Notes under the pieces: model-generated | The model's database searches: none | What the model was told of the DNA's origin: nothing | What the model saw: only the letters and a program-made list of their open reading frames with translations | Assembly: GCA_013041835.1 (NCBI GenBank) | Contig: JABDRH010000519.1 | Coordinates: 1 to 17,915, forward strand | Length of the DNA: 17,915 bases | Reading direction: 5' to 3' | Source of the DNA: Desulfatitalea sp. | Lineage (GTDB): Bacteria; Desulfobacterota; Desulfobacteria; Desulfobacterales; Desulfosarcinaceae | Part shown: in pieces, positions 7,734 to 15,329 of the stretch | Layout of the letters: the number at the start of each line of letters is the position of its first letter | Position numbering within the stretch: position 1 is the stretch's first letter | Translations under genes and position numbers: made by a program

Positions 7734-8431
7734 CCGTTCGGGCGCCAAAAGCCGTCGTCCTGTCCAGCGGCGGATTGGATTCCACCACGGCCATGGCCCT
7801 CACCCGGAACCAGGAATTTGGCATCTTCAGCCTGAGCTTCGACTACGGCCAACGCCACCGTTACGAGCTGACGGCGGCCCGGCGGGTGGCCGACCATCTG
7901 GCCGTCGAGCGGCACCTGGTGGTCCGAATCGACCTGGAAGCCATCGGCGGGTCTGCCCTGACCGACGATATCGACGTGCCAAAGGGGCGGGATGCGGCAC
8001 AGATGGCCTCAGAGATTCCGGTGACCTACGTACCGGCGCGCAATACCATCTTTCTCGCCTATGCGCTGGCGTGGGCCGAAGTGCTGGCGGCCGAACGTAT
8101 CGTGATCGGCGTCAATGCCGTGGATTACAGCGGCTATCCCGATTGCCGGCCGGAGTACATCGCCGCCTTCCAGGCCATGGCCGACCTGGCGACCCGGCAC
8201 GGTGTTCAGGGCAGACCGCCCATCCGCATCCACACACCGCTGATCCATATGACCAAGGCCGAAATCATCCGAACCGGTGTGGCCTTGGGCGTGGATTACG
8301 GCTTGACCCATAGCTGCTATGATCCGTCGCCGGAAGGAGCGGCGTGCGGACGCTGCGACAGTTGCCTGCTGAGAAGAAACGGATTTGCAGCGGCGGGCGT
8401 TAAGGACCCCACCGGGTACATGGCGGCTTAG
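7730..8431 (+). CDS. queC: 7-cyano-7-deazaguanine (preQ0) synthase
   Basis: About 233 residues. QueC uses ATP and ammonia to convert the QueE product to preQ0. The ATP PPi-loop [13 protein letters not shown] begins at residue 12. The mid-region [19 protein letters not shown] and [17 protein letters not shown] are family signatures. The C-terminal zinc site is C196, C206, C209 and C212 ([17 protein letters not shown]). The start at 7730 overlaps the queE stop as ATGA, and GGAG lies 9 bases upstream, so translation is coupled to queE. An in-frame ATG at 7706 lies inside queE and is less likely. All expected motifs are present, so the enzyme should be active. Confidence 0.95.
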   Translation: MTVRAPKAVVLSSGGLDSTTAMALTRNQEFGIFSLSFDYGQRHRYELTAARRVADHLAVERHLVVRIDLEAIGGSALTDDIDVPKGRDAAQMASEIPVTYVPARNTIFLAYALAWAEVLAAERIVIGVNAVDYSGYPDCRPEYIAAFQAMADLATRHGVQGRPPIRIHTPLIHMTKAEIIRTGVALGVDYGLTHSCYDPSPEGAACGRCDSCLLRRNGFAAAGVKDPTGYMAA

Positions 8432-8458
8432 GGCGTAAATTCATTATCGCTTTCAACG

Positions 8459-9883
8459 ATGCGCATAGCCTTGATGCATTTCCATCTCAAGTCCGGCGGA
8501 GTGACCACCGTGATCAAGCAACAGGCGGCCGTGCTCCGCGCGGCGGGCCACGAGGTGCTGATCGTTTGCGGCGAGTCCCCGGCCGGTGCCGTGCCCGCGC
8601 CGGTGACCGTAGTGCCGGGGCTGGGCTATGAGGACGCGCCCAGGGATCGGGCCAAGGCCCAAGCGATCCGTGACGACGTGCTGGGAGCGCTGGCACGCGC
8701 CTGGCCCGGCCGGCCGGTGGATGTGCTGCATGTTCACAACCCGACCCTGGCCAAAAACCGGAACCTGCAACAGGTTTTAAAGACGCTGCAGCGGGACGGC
8801 GTTCCCCTGTTGTGCCAAATCCACGACCTGGCCGAGGATGGCCGACCCGGCGCATACTTCGACGAACCCTACGTGGCCGATTGCCACTACGCCACGGTCA
8901 ACGGCCGGGACCGGAACCTGTTGATACAGGCCGGCCTGGATGTGCGAGGCGTGCACTATCTTCCCAATCCCATCGCCCCCCTACCCTCGTCCGCTGCAAC
9001 CGCAAATGCACCCCCGGCGCCATCGCCCGTGCTCTACCCGGTGCGGGCCATTCGACGCAAGAATATCGGCGAAGCCATTTTCCTGCATCTGTTCGATCCT
9101 TCCAAAGCCCCCTTGTACATCACCCTGCCGCCCAACAGCGATCAGGATTTACCCGCCTACCGCATGTGGCAAGCCTTCGCGGCCCGGCATGAACTCAAGG
9201 TGCACTTCGAGGCCGGTCTGCATCACGATTTCACAGGCCTGGTGGCATGCTCGCGCTTTTGGCTCACCACCAGCATCACCGAGGGCTTCGGCTTCACCTT
9301 TCTGGACGCCTGGCCGGCAGGCAAGGCGCTATGGGGTCGCAAGCTGGCGGATATTTGCGAAGATTTCGAAGTCCGGGGTGTACGGTTGGCCGATCTTTAC
9401 GATCTCATCCTGGTACCATGGGACATGATCGACGGTGCGCGGCTTCTCCGTTTGATGACCGATGCCCTGAACGACGCCTTGAGCAGCTATGGTCGAGCTG
9501 ACCGGGAAGCACAGGCGGTCCGCTTTCGGTCATGGTTTGGTGTCCGGGAGGGCGTGGATTTCGGCCTGCTGGACGAAGGCGCCCAGCGCACGGTCTTGGA
9601 TCGGGTATTGTCAGACCAAAGCGCCCTCAACCGGCTGGTGTTCCTAAATCCCTTTCTGGCCGCGCCGGGACCGGCCGCCGGTACCGCAACCCGCATTGCC
9701 CAAAATAAGACAGCGGTTCTGCGACACTTCAATACCGAACGCTATGCCCGGCGACTCACGGCCGCCTATGACGCCGTGGGCAACCGCCCGCTGACGCAGC
9801 ACATCGACAAGCGTGTTCTGCTGGACGCCTTTTTAAGCCCCGAACGCTTCACCCTGCTTAAATGGGGGGCCTATCATGAATAG
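8459..9883 (+). CDS. GT-B fold glycosyltransferase (family 4-like)
   Basis: The 474-residue protein begins MRIALMHFHLKSGGVTTVI, the GGV glycine loop of GT-B enzymes (residues 13-15). VDVLHVHNPTLAKNRNL lies near 87-103, a mid-domain VLYPVRAIRRKNIGEAIF near 191-208 resembles the donor-domain RxxxxKN region, and TSITEGFGFTFLDAW near 271-285 stands where the EX7E motif of retaining GT4 enzymes lies. Here it reads E-x7-D, with Asp for the second Glu. The roughly 150 residues after it are not recognised. It has no signal peptide or membrane segment, so it is cytoplasmic. It starts 27 bases after queC without a clear ribosome binding site and overlaps the HAD gene by 8 bases. Donor and acceptor are unknown. 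Confidence 0.75.
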   Translation: MRIALMHFHLKSGGVTTVIKQQAAVLRAAGHEVLIVCGESPAGAVPAPVTVVPGLGYEDAPRDRAKAQAIRDDVLGALARAWPGRPVDVLHVHNPTLAKNRNLQQVLKTLQRDGVPLLCQIHDLAEDGRPGAYFDEPYVADCHYATVNGRDRNLLIQAGLDVRGVHYLPNPIAPLPSSAATANAPPAPSPVLYPVRAIRRKNIGEAIFLHLFDPSKAPLYITLPPNSDQDLPAYRMWQAFAARHELKVHFEAGLHHDFTGLVACSRFWLTTSITEGFGFTFLDAWPAGKALWGRKLADICEDFEVRGVRLADLYDLILVPWDMIDGARLLRLMTDALNDALSSYGRADREAQAVRFRSWFGVREGVDFGLLDEGAQRTVLDRVLSDQSALNRLVFLNPFLAAPGPAAGTATRIAQNKTAVLRHFNTERYARRLTAAYDAVGNRPLTQHIDKRVLLDAFLSPERFTLLKWGAYHE

Positions 9884-10718
9884 CGCGCCACCGCGTTCCT
9901 GGGTAGCGCAATATATCCGTCCATTATCCCCCCTGCCCACCCACACCGTACCCCGGGGCGCCCTGCGACCGCCAGTGGACTGTCTGCTCTGCGATATTTA
10001 CGGCACCCTGTTCATCAGCGGCTGCGGCGATGTCGGCACGGCACCGGAAGGGCAAGTTTCACCGGTGCTGTTGCAGGCACTGCTCGATCAATACGGGATA
10101 CCCCAATCGCCCGACCAACTCACCACCCGGCTGCACGCCGCCATTTTGAGCGACCACCGGTCATCCCAGGCCCGGGGAATCGTCCACCCGGAAATGCGCA
10201 TCGACGAAATCTGGTCCCGTCTCCTGCCCTTTGCGTCCGCCGCCGACCTGCAGCGCTTTGCCGTGGCCTATGAAATGATCGTTAATCCCGTGTGGCCCAT
10301 GCCGGGTCTGCGAACGCTTTTGTCCCATTGCCGCCAAAGCGGTATGCGCCTAGGCATCATCTCCAACGCCCAGTTTTTCACGCCCTGGCTGTTCGATTGG
10401 TTTTTAGGCGCCTGTCTTACACAATTGGGTTTCGACGCCGACCTGATCCTGCTCTCCCACCATTTTGGCCGGGCCAAGCCGGACCCCTTTCTTTTTAAAA
10501 CCGCCGCGACACGGCTGTGGGCGATGGGCATCCCTGTGCAACGAACAGCCTACATCGGCAACGACATGCGCAAGGATGTCCTGCCGGCACACAAAGCCGG
10601 CTTCCAGACCATCCTATTTGCCGGCGACGCCCGGTCCCTTCGGCTCATAGACCCGCAGTGCACACTCCCGGCGGATAGGGTCGTCACGGACCTGGCACAA
10701 GCAGCCGCCTCACTATGA
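9876..10718 (+). CDS. HAD-superfamily protein with a DxYGT first motif
   Basis: The 280-residue protein shows all four HAD motifs: I at D40 (CDIYGTLF), II at S163 (LGIISNAQF), III at K201 (FGRAKPDPFLFK), and IV at 228-234 (GNDMRKD). The residue two after the nucleophile is Tyr, not the acid Asp of most HAD phosphatases; DxYGT is typical of L-2-haloacid dehalogenase-like members. The cap domain is small and of the C1 type (about residues 55-140). The ATG lies 8 bases inside the end of the glycosyltransferase gene with GGGGGG upstream, so expression is coupled. It may dephosphorylate or otherwise process the glycosyltransferase product, but that is inference. A strong hairpin follows 40 bases after the stop. 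Confidence 0.8.
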   Translation: MNSAPPRSWVAQYIRPLSPLPTHTVPRGALRPPVDCLLCDIYGTLFISGCGDVGTAPEGQVSPVLLQALLDQYGIPQSPDQLTTRLHAAILSDHRSSQARGIVHPEMRIDEIWSRLLPFASAADLQRFAVAYEMIVNPVWPMPGLRTLLSHCRQSGMRLGIISNAQFFTPWLFDWFLGACLTQLGFDADLILLSHHFGRAKPDPFLFKTAATRLWAMGIPVQRTAYIGNDMRKDVLPAHKAGFQTILFAGDARSLRLIDPQCTLPADRVVTDLAQAAASL

Positions 10719-10758
10719 AGGCTCGCGCATAAATAGCGTTTAGATTGTAAAGACAGAT

Positions 10759-10786
10759 AAAATAATGGGTCGGAACCTATTATTTT
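10759..10786 (+). terminator. Rho-independent, probably bidirectional, terminator
   Basis: AAAATAATGGGT (10759-10770) pairs with ACCTATTATTTT (10775-10786) over 12 positions, with one G-U pair and a CGGA tetraloop. The right arm supplies TTATTTTCT for forward transcripts, and the reverse strand is equally T-rich. It closes the queE-queC-GT-HAD cluster 40 bases after the last stop codon. Confidence 0.7.
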
Positions 10787-10862
10787 CTCGACATTTAAAC
10801 GTTTTAGCGGTAGTATGCGGCATTGTTAGGCGGATTATCTATAACCTCTTAAAAATACAACA

Positions 10863-10875
10863 CATTAAATTAATG
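10863..10875. repeat. Short palindrome upstream of the PEP-CTERM gene
   Basis: CATTAA-A-TTAATG is a perfect inverted repeat with a single central base, and the half-site CATTAAT recurs at 10906-10912. It sits about 125 bases before the PEP-CTERM start in otherwise AT-rich non-coding DNA (10787-10998). It could be an operator, but no adjacent promoter was convincing and the element may be chance in AT-rich sequence. Confidence 0.2.
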
Positions 10876-10998
10876 CCAAGTCTCTCGCTCTTGTGGGACC
10901 GGCTGCATTAATTTGGTGGTTCCATCGTTTTGCTTGGGTAAAGATCCAGAAACGGAATCCAAGTATGTCAAACCCAATTCAGACAAGGAGGAAAACTG

Positions 10999-11490
10999 AT
11001 GAGACGTTGCATGGGCTTCACTTTATTCTTGGCATTACTCTTTGCGCCATCATTTGCTGTTTCCACGACCTTGGTTACAACCCCCAGCGGCTATTTTGTG
11101 ATTGAGAGTTATTGGCAACTGGTGTCATTGGGTTCTTGGGACACAAACTTTAGCGACCAAATGAACAATACCGGGTCGGGCGGAGCAATCCCTTTTAACA
11201 ATCCGAATCCACCCCTTTTGAATGATTTCTATACCAGCACAGAGGCTATTTCCGCTGAAAGGCCAAATACCCTCCACTTGGACGCCGCACCTTCATCAAG
11301 CGTCGACATGGGTCCCGACCTCATCACAATCACATCGGTGAGTGATTCCACGATGAACACCATTATGGAAAATATCGGCTGCGATGAACAGCCCATTTCA
11401 CCCGTCTCCTCGATTCCCGAGCCGTCCGTTGTGCTTTTGCTAGCTAGCGGCCTTTTTGGATTAGGCATTATTCGAAAAATAAGGCTATAA
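10999..11490 (+). CDS. Small secreted PEP-CTERM (exosortase-sorted) protein
   Basis: The 163-residue protein has a Sec signal peptide (residues 1-20: RRC at the N-terminus, a hydrophobic stretch, then APSFA before cleavage). A polar, Asn/Ser/Thr-rich mature part follows. The C-terminus is a complete PEP-CTERM sorting signal: IPEPSVVLLLASGLFGLG then IIRKIRL (about 139-163). PEP-CTERM proteins are cut by exosortase and delivered to the envelope or extracellular matrix, often together with exopolysaccharide. The mature region has one Cys and matches no domain I recognise. The start is secured by AAGGAGG 7-8 bases upstream. No exosortase or other PEP-CTERM gene is in the window. Confidence 0.85.
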   Translation: MRRCMGFTLFLALLFAPSFAVSTTLVTTPSGYFVIESYWQLVSLGSWDTNFSDQMNNTGSGGAIPFNNPNPPLLNDFYTSTEAISAERPNTLHLDAAPSSSVDMGPDLITITSVSDSTMNTIMENIGCDEQPISPVSSIPEPSVVLLLASGLFGLGIIRKIRL

Positions 11491-11531
11491 GGCGATTGGC
11501 GGAAAGGAATATAGCCTATTGCGCCGGATTA

Positions 11532-11608
11532 TTTTCCGTCTTCAAGGCGTGTCAAAGGACGCATACGGTCTGTATTCGGCCTTTGACACAACGCACAAGA
11601 CGGGAAAA
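11532..11608. repeat. Long imperfect inverted repeat between the PEP-CTERM and DUF89-like genes
   Basis: The core GTGTCAAAGG (11549-11558) is the exact complement of CCTTTGACAC (11580-11589). Inside it, CGCATAC (11560-11566) pairs with GTATTCG (11572-11578) except for one base, around a GGTCT loop. Outside it, after a bulged segment of 6-7 bases on each side, TTTTCCGTCTT (11532-11542) pairs with AAGACGGGAAAA (11597-11608), with one bulge. The whole folds into one hairpin of about 77 bases. Neither strand has a T-run after the stem, so it is not a standard terminator. A MITE/REP-type repeat or a structured 3' RNA is possible. Confidence 0.6.
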
Positions 11609-11653
11609 AAGACAAGCCAGCGGTATATGCTTTGACCGAAATCGCCTAAAGTA

Positions 11654-11682
11654 TTTACTACTGATAATTGTGTTGCTAAGAT
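11654..11682 (+). promoter_or_regulatory. Weak candidate promoter placing the start at or near the ATG
   Basis: TTTACT (11654-11659), a 17-base spacer and TAAGAT (11677-11682) each match consensus at 4 of 6 positions. Transcription would begin about 11689, the A of the annotated ATG, implying a leaderless mRNA. That fits the lack of a ribosome binding site there, but the match is weak. Confidence 0.22.
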
Positions 11683-11688
11683 CAGCAT

Positions 11689-13500
11689 ATGCCTGCCAAA
11701 CGCCGTCAAGCATCACCAAAAAACAGCGACACACCGCCCGTTGCGGTCTATGAACCAGGTAAAAGCCCTCATATGGATGCCTGGTTCACCTCTTTTTTCA
11801 TTGAAAACCATCTGGATTATTTCACAAATCCAAAACAGGCCGCCACCGAGGAGCAAGTGCGCTTCATGGTCTATACCTGCCCTGAACGGCGCTACTATCC
11901 ATGTTCCGACGAAATGTTCGCGGCCATCATAACGCGCAAGAATTCAGCTTTTATCCAAAAGGCCTATCATCAGGTGCTGCAGCGGGTGATGGCGCTGGTG
12001 GAGCGTCAGATCGAAGATGATTGGGAAAAGACCTACTTGGAGACGCTGCTGATCAACAAGTACCAGCACGAGACACGGGATGAAATCCTGATCCCCTCGC
12101 GCCTGGAAAAGCGCTTGATGCGCATCTATCTGAACCGCACCCTCATCGAGGACCCGTTCGCCAACGAAAAAAGTGAGCGCAATGCCCGGGCTCAGGCCAT
12201 TCTCGACGCCCCGGCCTTCAAGCAAGCCCTGAACCACGTCGGCAAGCAGGCCTTAAAGCACCCGCCGACGACCATTGATGACATCAAGTCCAGAATCGCC
12301 GCCGTGGAGTTCCAACGCCTGCTCTGCCTGGCCAATTCACCCGAGCTGTGGACCCGCAACCCGCCGCCCGAAATGAAACCCCGTAACTTTCTGAGCCTGT
12401 TTGCCAAGCCAGTAAACGGCAACGGCCTGGAGCCGCTGCTGTCTTTTCTGGGTTTCGGCAACGAACGTCCCGCCCGGAAACGTACGATTCTCTGGCTGGC
12501 CGATGAAGCCGGAGAAACCGTGGTGGACCTGGCCGTGATTCGTTTCCTGGTAACGCATGGCCATAAGGTGATCGTGGCCTTCAAGGCAGGGCCGCTGTAT
12601 ACCAAGACCGACATTGTGGATATTCAAGGTGATAACGTGCTGCGCAACGCCCTGGGTCGGGCGCTGGTGGTCGAGAATCCCAATCTGAGCAAAAACGAAC
12701 TGGTGCGCACCCTGCGGGGTGACATTCCCATCCTGGCGCTTTCAGACGGCACGTTCGAAAATATCAACCTGTTGCTGGTCTCCACCACTTTTGCCCGCAT
12801 GTTCAAAGAGGTGGATGGCGTCATCAGCCGCGGCCTGGACCAGCGTCGGCGTTTTTTCGACAGCAGTTTTCAATTCACCCAGGACATCTTCAGCATCGCG
12901 CCGCAAGCAGACGGAACGATCTCCATCCTGTTCAAGGCGCGTCATCCCGAAGTGATCAAATTCTCCCACAGCGACCTGGAGCGAAAGGCCAGCGCCATCA
13001 TCGATCAGATGTCCGCGGCCAAGAGCGAGGGGATGACCGTGATTTTCTACAGCGGCATCATTGGCTCCATTCCGGGCAAAATCGCCATGGCCAAAGCCAT
13101 CATGTCCACGTTCGTGGCACACCTCAAACAGCAGTCGGCCATGACCTTCATCATCAATCCTTCGGAGTACTATGAACCGGGCATGGATGCCGACGACTTG
13201 ATGTACATGTGGGAGATCGTGCAGCGCAGCGGCCGAATCGACATCTGGCGATTTCAAACCTACGAGGACATCGTCACCGCCTTCCAGTTGACGAACAAGA
13301 AGATCCCGCCCGAGTGGGTGGGCAAGGACGCCACTTACAGCACCGGCTGCACCAAGGAGATGGCCATTGCCATCGATGTTCAGCAACATCATCCCGAAAT
13401 GCAAATCATCGGTCCGGCCAAGGAACGCTTCATGCGCAGAAAAGAATACGGCGTGGGAAAAATGTACGACCAGCGGCTTTCGTCTGTCCGTTCAACATGA
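11689..13500 (+). CDS. DUF89/ARMT1-like domain protein
   Basis: The 603-residue protein has a C-terminal half resembling the DUF89 metal-dependent damage-control phosphatase fold. LWLADEAGETVVDLAVIRFL (about 269-288) matches the DNAGExxxD metal-binding motif with Glu for Asn. VIVAFKAGPLYTKTDIVDI (294-312) matches the vkxxPxxNDATxxD segment, and VDGVISRGLDQRRRF (375-389) matches the xKGQGN-like segment. The family hydrolyses phosphate esters; the substrate is unknown. Residues 30-260 are charged and helical-looking, with no domain that I recognise. It is cytoplasmic, with no signal or membrane segment. The ATG at 11689 lacks a ribosome binding site; a second ATG at 11773, residue 29, has a weak AGG about 13 bases upstream. 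It stands alone, convergent with the kinase gene 60 bases away. Confidence 0.65.
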   Translation: MPAKRRQASPKNSDTPPVAVYEPGKSPHMDAWFTSFFIENHLDYFTNPKQAATEEQVRFMVYTCPERRYYPCSDEMFAAIITRKNSAFIQKAYHQVLQRVMALVERQIEDDWEKTYLETLLINKYQHETRDEILIPSRLEKRLMRIYLNRTLIEDPFANEKSERNARAQAILDAPAFKQALNHVGKQALKHPPTTIDDIKSRIAAVEFQRLLCLANSPELWTRNPPPEMKPRNFLSLFAKPVNGNGLEPLLSFLGFGNERPARKRTILWLADEAGETVVDLAVIRFLVTHGHKVIVAFKAGPLYTKTDIVDIQGDNVLRNALGRALVVENPNLSKNELVRTLRGDIPILALSDGTFENINLLLVSTTFARMFKEVDGVISRGLDQRRRFFDSSFQFTQDIFSIAPQADGTISILFKARHPEVIKFSHSDLERKASAIIDQMSAAKSEGMTVIFYSGIIGSIPGKIAMAKAIMSTFVAHLKQQSAMTFIINPSEYYEPGMDADDLMYMWEIVQRSGRIDIWRFQTYEDIVTAFQLTNKKIPPEWVGKDATYSTGCTKEMAIAIDVQQHHPEMQIIGPAKERFMRRKEYGVGKMYDQRLSSVRST

Positions 13501-13560
13501 TTCACATTTGCCATTAAATAGTTCACAGTTGTTTTCGAACGTACACCGCGCAGCAGACAT

Positions 13561-15318
13561 TCAAAGACCGAATGCACCTTGTTGTCGATGTGGTAGCGTC
13601 CATCCAGCATCCAACACCTTTCGGACCGTTGTGGTCAGTTCCACCCTATCGATCGGTTTATATGCCAACGCTTTGATCCCGATTTGCCCGATCAATTCTT
13701 CCGATACTGCCTTGCTATAGCCTGTGCAAATGATGATAGGAATGTCTGCCCTGATCTTTATCAGTTCGGCAGCCAGTTTGTCACCCGTCATATTCGGCAT
13801 GGTCATGTCGGTGATCACCAGGTCAAAGTCATTGGGTTTTAAGCGAAACAAATCCAGCGCCTCAAGGCTGCCGGTACTCGTCGTGACCACATAGCCCAGT
13901 CTCTCGAGGAATACCTTGTTCAGTTTTACGATAGCCAATTCATCGTCAATGAGAAGAATATGTTCTTCGCCTCCGGCCGGCGCCTTTTGTGGCATACTAT
14001 CCGGCGCAGATCCTGTTTTTTCGAGTAAGGGTAAAAAGATGGTGAAAACCGTTCCTTCTTTCGGTTGCGACATGACGGTGATGTATCCTTTGTGTGCCTT
14101 TACGATTCCCTCAACCACGGCAAGTCCCAATCCGGTTCCCTTGTCCGGTTCCTTGGTCGAAAAATAGGGCTCAAAGATGCGTTCGATATTTTCAGGGCGA
14201 ATGCCGCAACCGGTGTCACTGATACTGAGCTTGACGTATTTACCGGGCGAAAGATTCGAGACGTGCCCCGCCCTGCCGTTTTCAAGGGTAACGGCGTCAA
14301 TACCGATGGTCATCGTGCCGCCTGTAATTTCCATCGAATGCGCCGCATTCGTGCACAAATTCAGGATGACCTGGTGTATTTGGGCTTCGTCTCCCAACAC
14401 ACAGGGGTTCAATGTCGGCTTTATATCGATATCTATCCCGATCGTGGAAGGCATCGTTGATCTTATCAGCCGGGCTGTTTCCCGGACCAATGAATCGATC
14501 CGCAACGGCACTGTCTTTTGGGGAGCCTTGCGACCGAAGGTTAAAATCTGTTGGACCAGCAGTTTAGCTCTTTTTCCCCCGATCAGCACTTCCTCCAAAT
14601 GGTCCGCCAAAGGAGTTCCTTTTTCAGCGCTGTCGAGTGCAAGTTCTGCAAAACCAATCACCGCGACCAGAATATTATTAAAATCGTGCGCGATTCCTCC
14701 TGCAAGTGCGCCGATGGCTTCCATCTTCTGCGCCTGCCGAAGCTGGTTCTCGAGATCCTTTTGTTCGGTGATATCGCTGGCCACGGCCCGGATCTGCTTG
14801 ACATCGTCACCCTCATTGTGGATGAGCGTACATTCCAAACGGGCATGAAACGCGTGCCCGTCCTTTTTCACGAGCCGCAATTCACAGGTCTGAGGCTTGT
14901 TTGTTTCCATAAGACGCTGTCGATGCTTGTAGTAAATATCCTGGTCGTCCGTCAGGATAAAGCGGGTGAACGGTTGTCCAATCATGGCGCTCCGCTCTGC
15001 TCCCAACATTGAAGCGAGGGTGAGGTTGGTCTCCGTGATAATCCCCTTTTCGGAACCGGAAAAATACCCAACCGGAGCGAAATCATACAGATGAGAATAG
15101 CGGTCCCGAGTCTTTTCAAGCTCCCCTTGAATGCGCCGAAGCTCTTCGTTTTGCATCTTCAGCTCGATCTGGTGGACGCGAAGTTCATGGATCAAAGACG
15201 CCATGTCCGCAGGAGACATCATATAAAGATCATCGCCGGCATCGGACGTTTCTTGCAGATGTTTTTCGGCGAGTCGCCTCAAGTTATAGCTGCCCTTTGA
15301 TTCATTTTTATTCTCCAT
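13561..15318 (-). CDS. PAS-containing hybrid histidine kinase/response regulator
   Basis: The 585-residue cytoplasmic protein has no membrane segment. Residues 35-75 form a helical linker (PADMASLIHELRVHQIELK), then a PAS domain at about 72-188 ending SDITEQK. The HisKA H-box is GGIAHDFNNILVAVIGFAEL with phosphoacceptor H211. The HATPase has an N-box near 315-330 (QVILNLCTNAAHS), DTGCGI at 368-373 and KGTGLGLAVVEG at 393-404. A C-terminal receiver spans 453-570 with acidic pair D458/D459, phosphoacceptor D504 (VITDMTMPNMTG) and K554. The start has GGGGGCTAAA just upstream and lies 11 bases after the stop of the CheB-CheR protein, so the two are co-transcribed. The kinase probably receives its signal from that partner and relays within its own receiver. 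Confidence 0.92.
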   Translation of the reverse strand: MENKNESKGSYNLRRLAEKHLQETSDAGDDLYMMSPADMASLIHELRVHQIELKMQNEELRRIQGELEKTRDRYSHLYDFAPVGYFSGSEKGIITETNLTLASMLGAERSAMIGQPFTRFILTDDQDIYYKHRQRLMETNKPQTCELRLVKKDGHAFHARLECTLIHNEGDDVKQIRAVASDITEQKDLENQLRQAQKMEAIGALAGGIAHDFNNILVAVIGFAELALDSAEKGTPLADHLEEVLIGGKRAKLLVQQILTFGRKAPQKTVPLRIDSLVRETARLIRSTMPSTIGIDIDIKPTLNPCVLGDEAQIHQVILNLCTNAAHSMEITGGTMTIGIDAVTLENGRAGHVSNLSPGKYVKLSISDTGCGIRPENIERIFEPYFSTKEPDKGTGLGLAVVEGIVKAHKGYITVMSQPKEGTVFTIFLPLLEKTGSAPDSMPQKAPAGGEEHILLIDDELAIVKLNKVFLERLGYVVTTSTGSLEALDLFRLKPNDFDLVITDMTMPNMTGDKLAAELIKIRADIPIIICTGYSKAVSEELIGQIGIKALAYKPIDRVELTTTVRKVLDAGWTLPHRQQGAFGL

Positions 15319-15329
15319 TTTAGCCCCCG

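Noticed and set aside
10892..10907. Possible sigma-54 promoter (GG...GC) before the PEP-CTERM gene
   Set aside because: The GG and GC elements are 10 rather than 12 bases apart, so the required spacing is not met.
10893..11105. 70-codon forward frame overlapping the PEP-CTERM start
   Set aside because: The other frame has a perfect ribosome binding site, a signal peptide and a complete sorting signal; this one has none.
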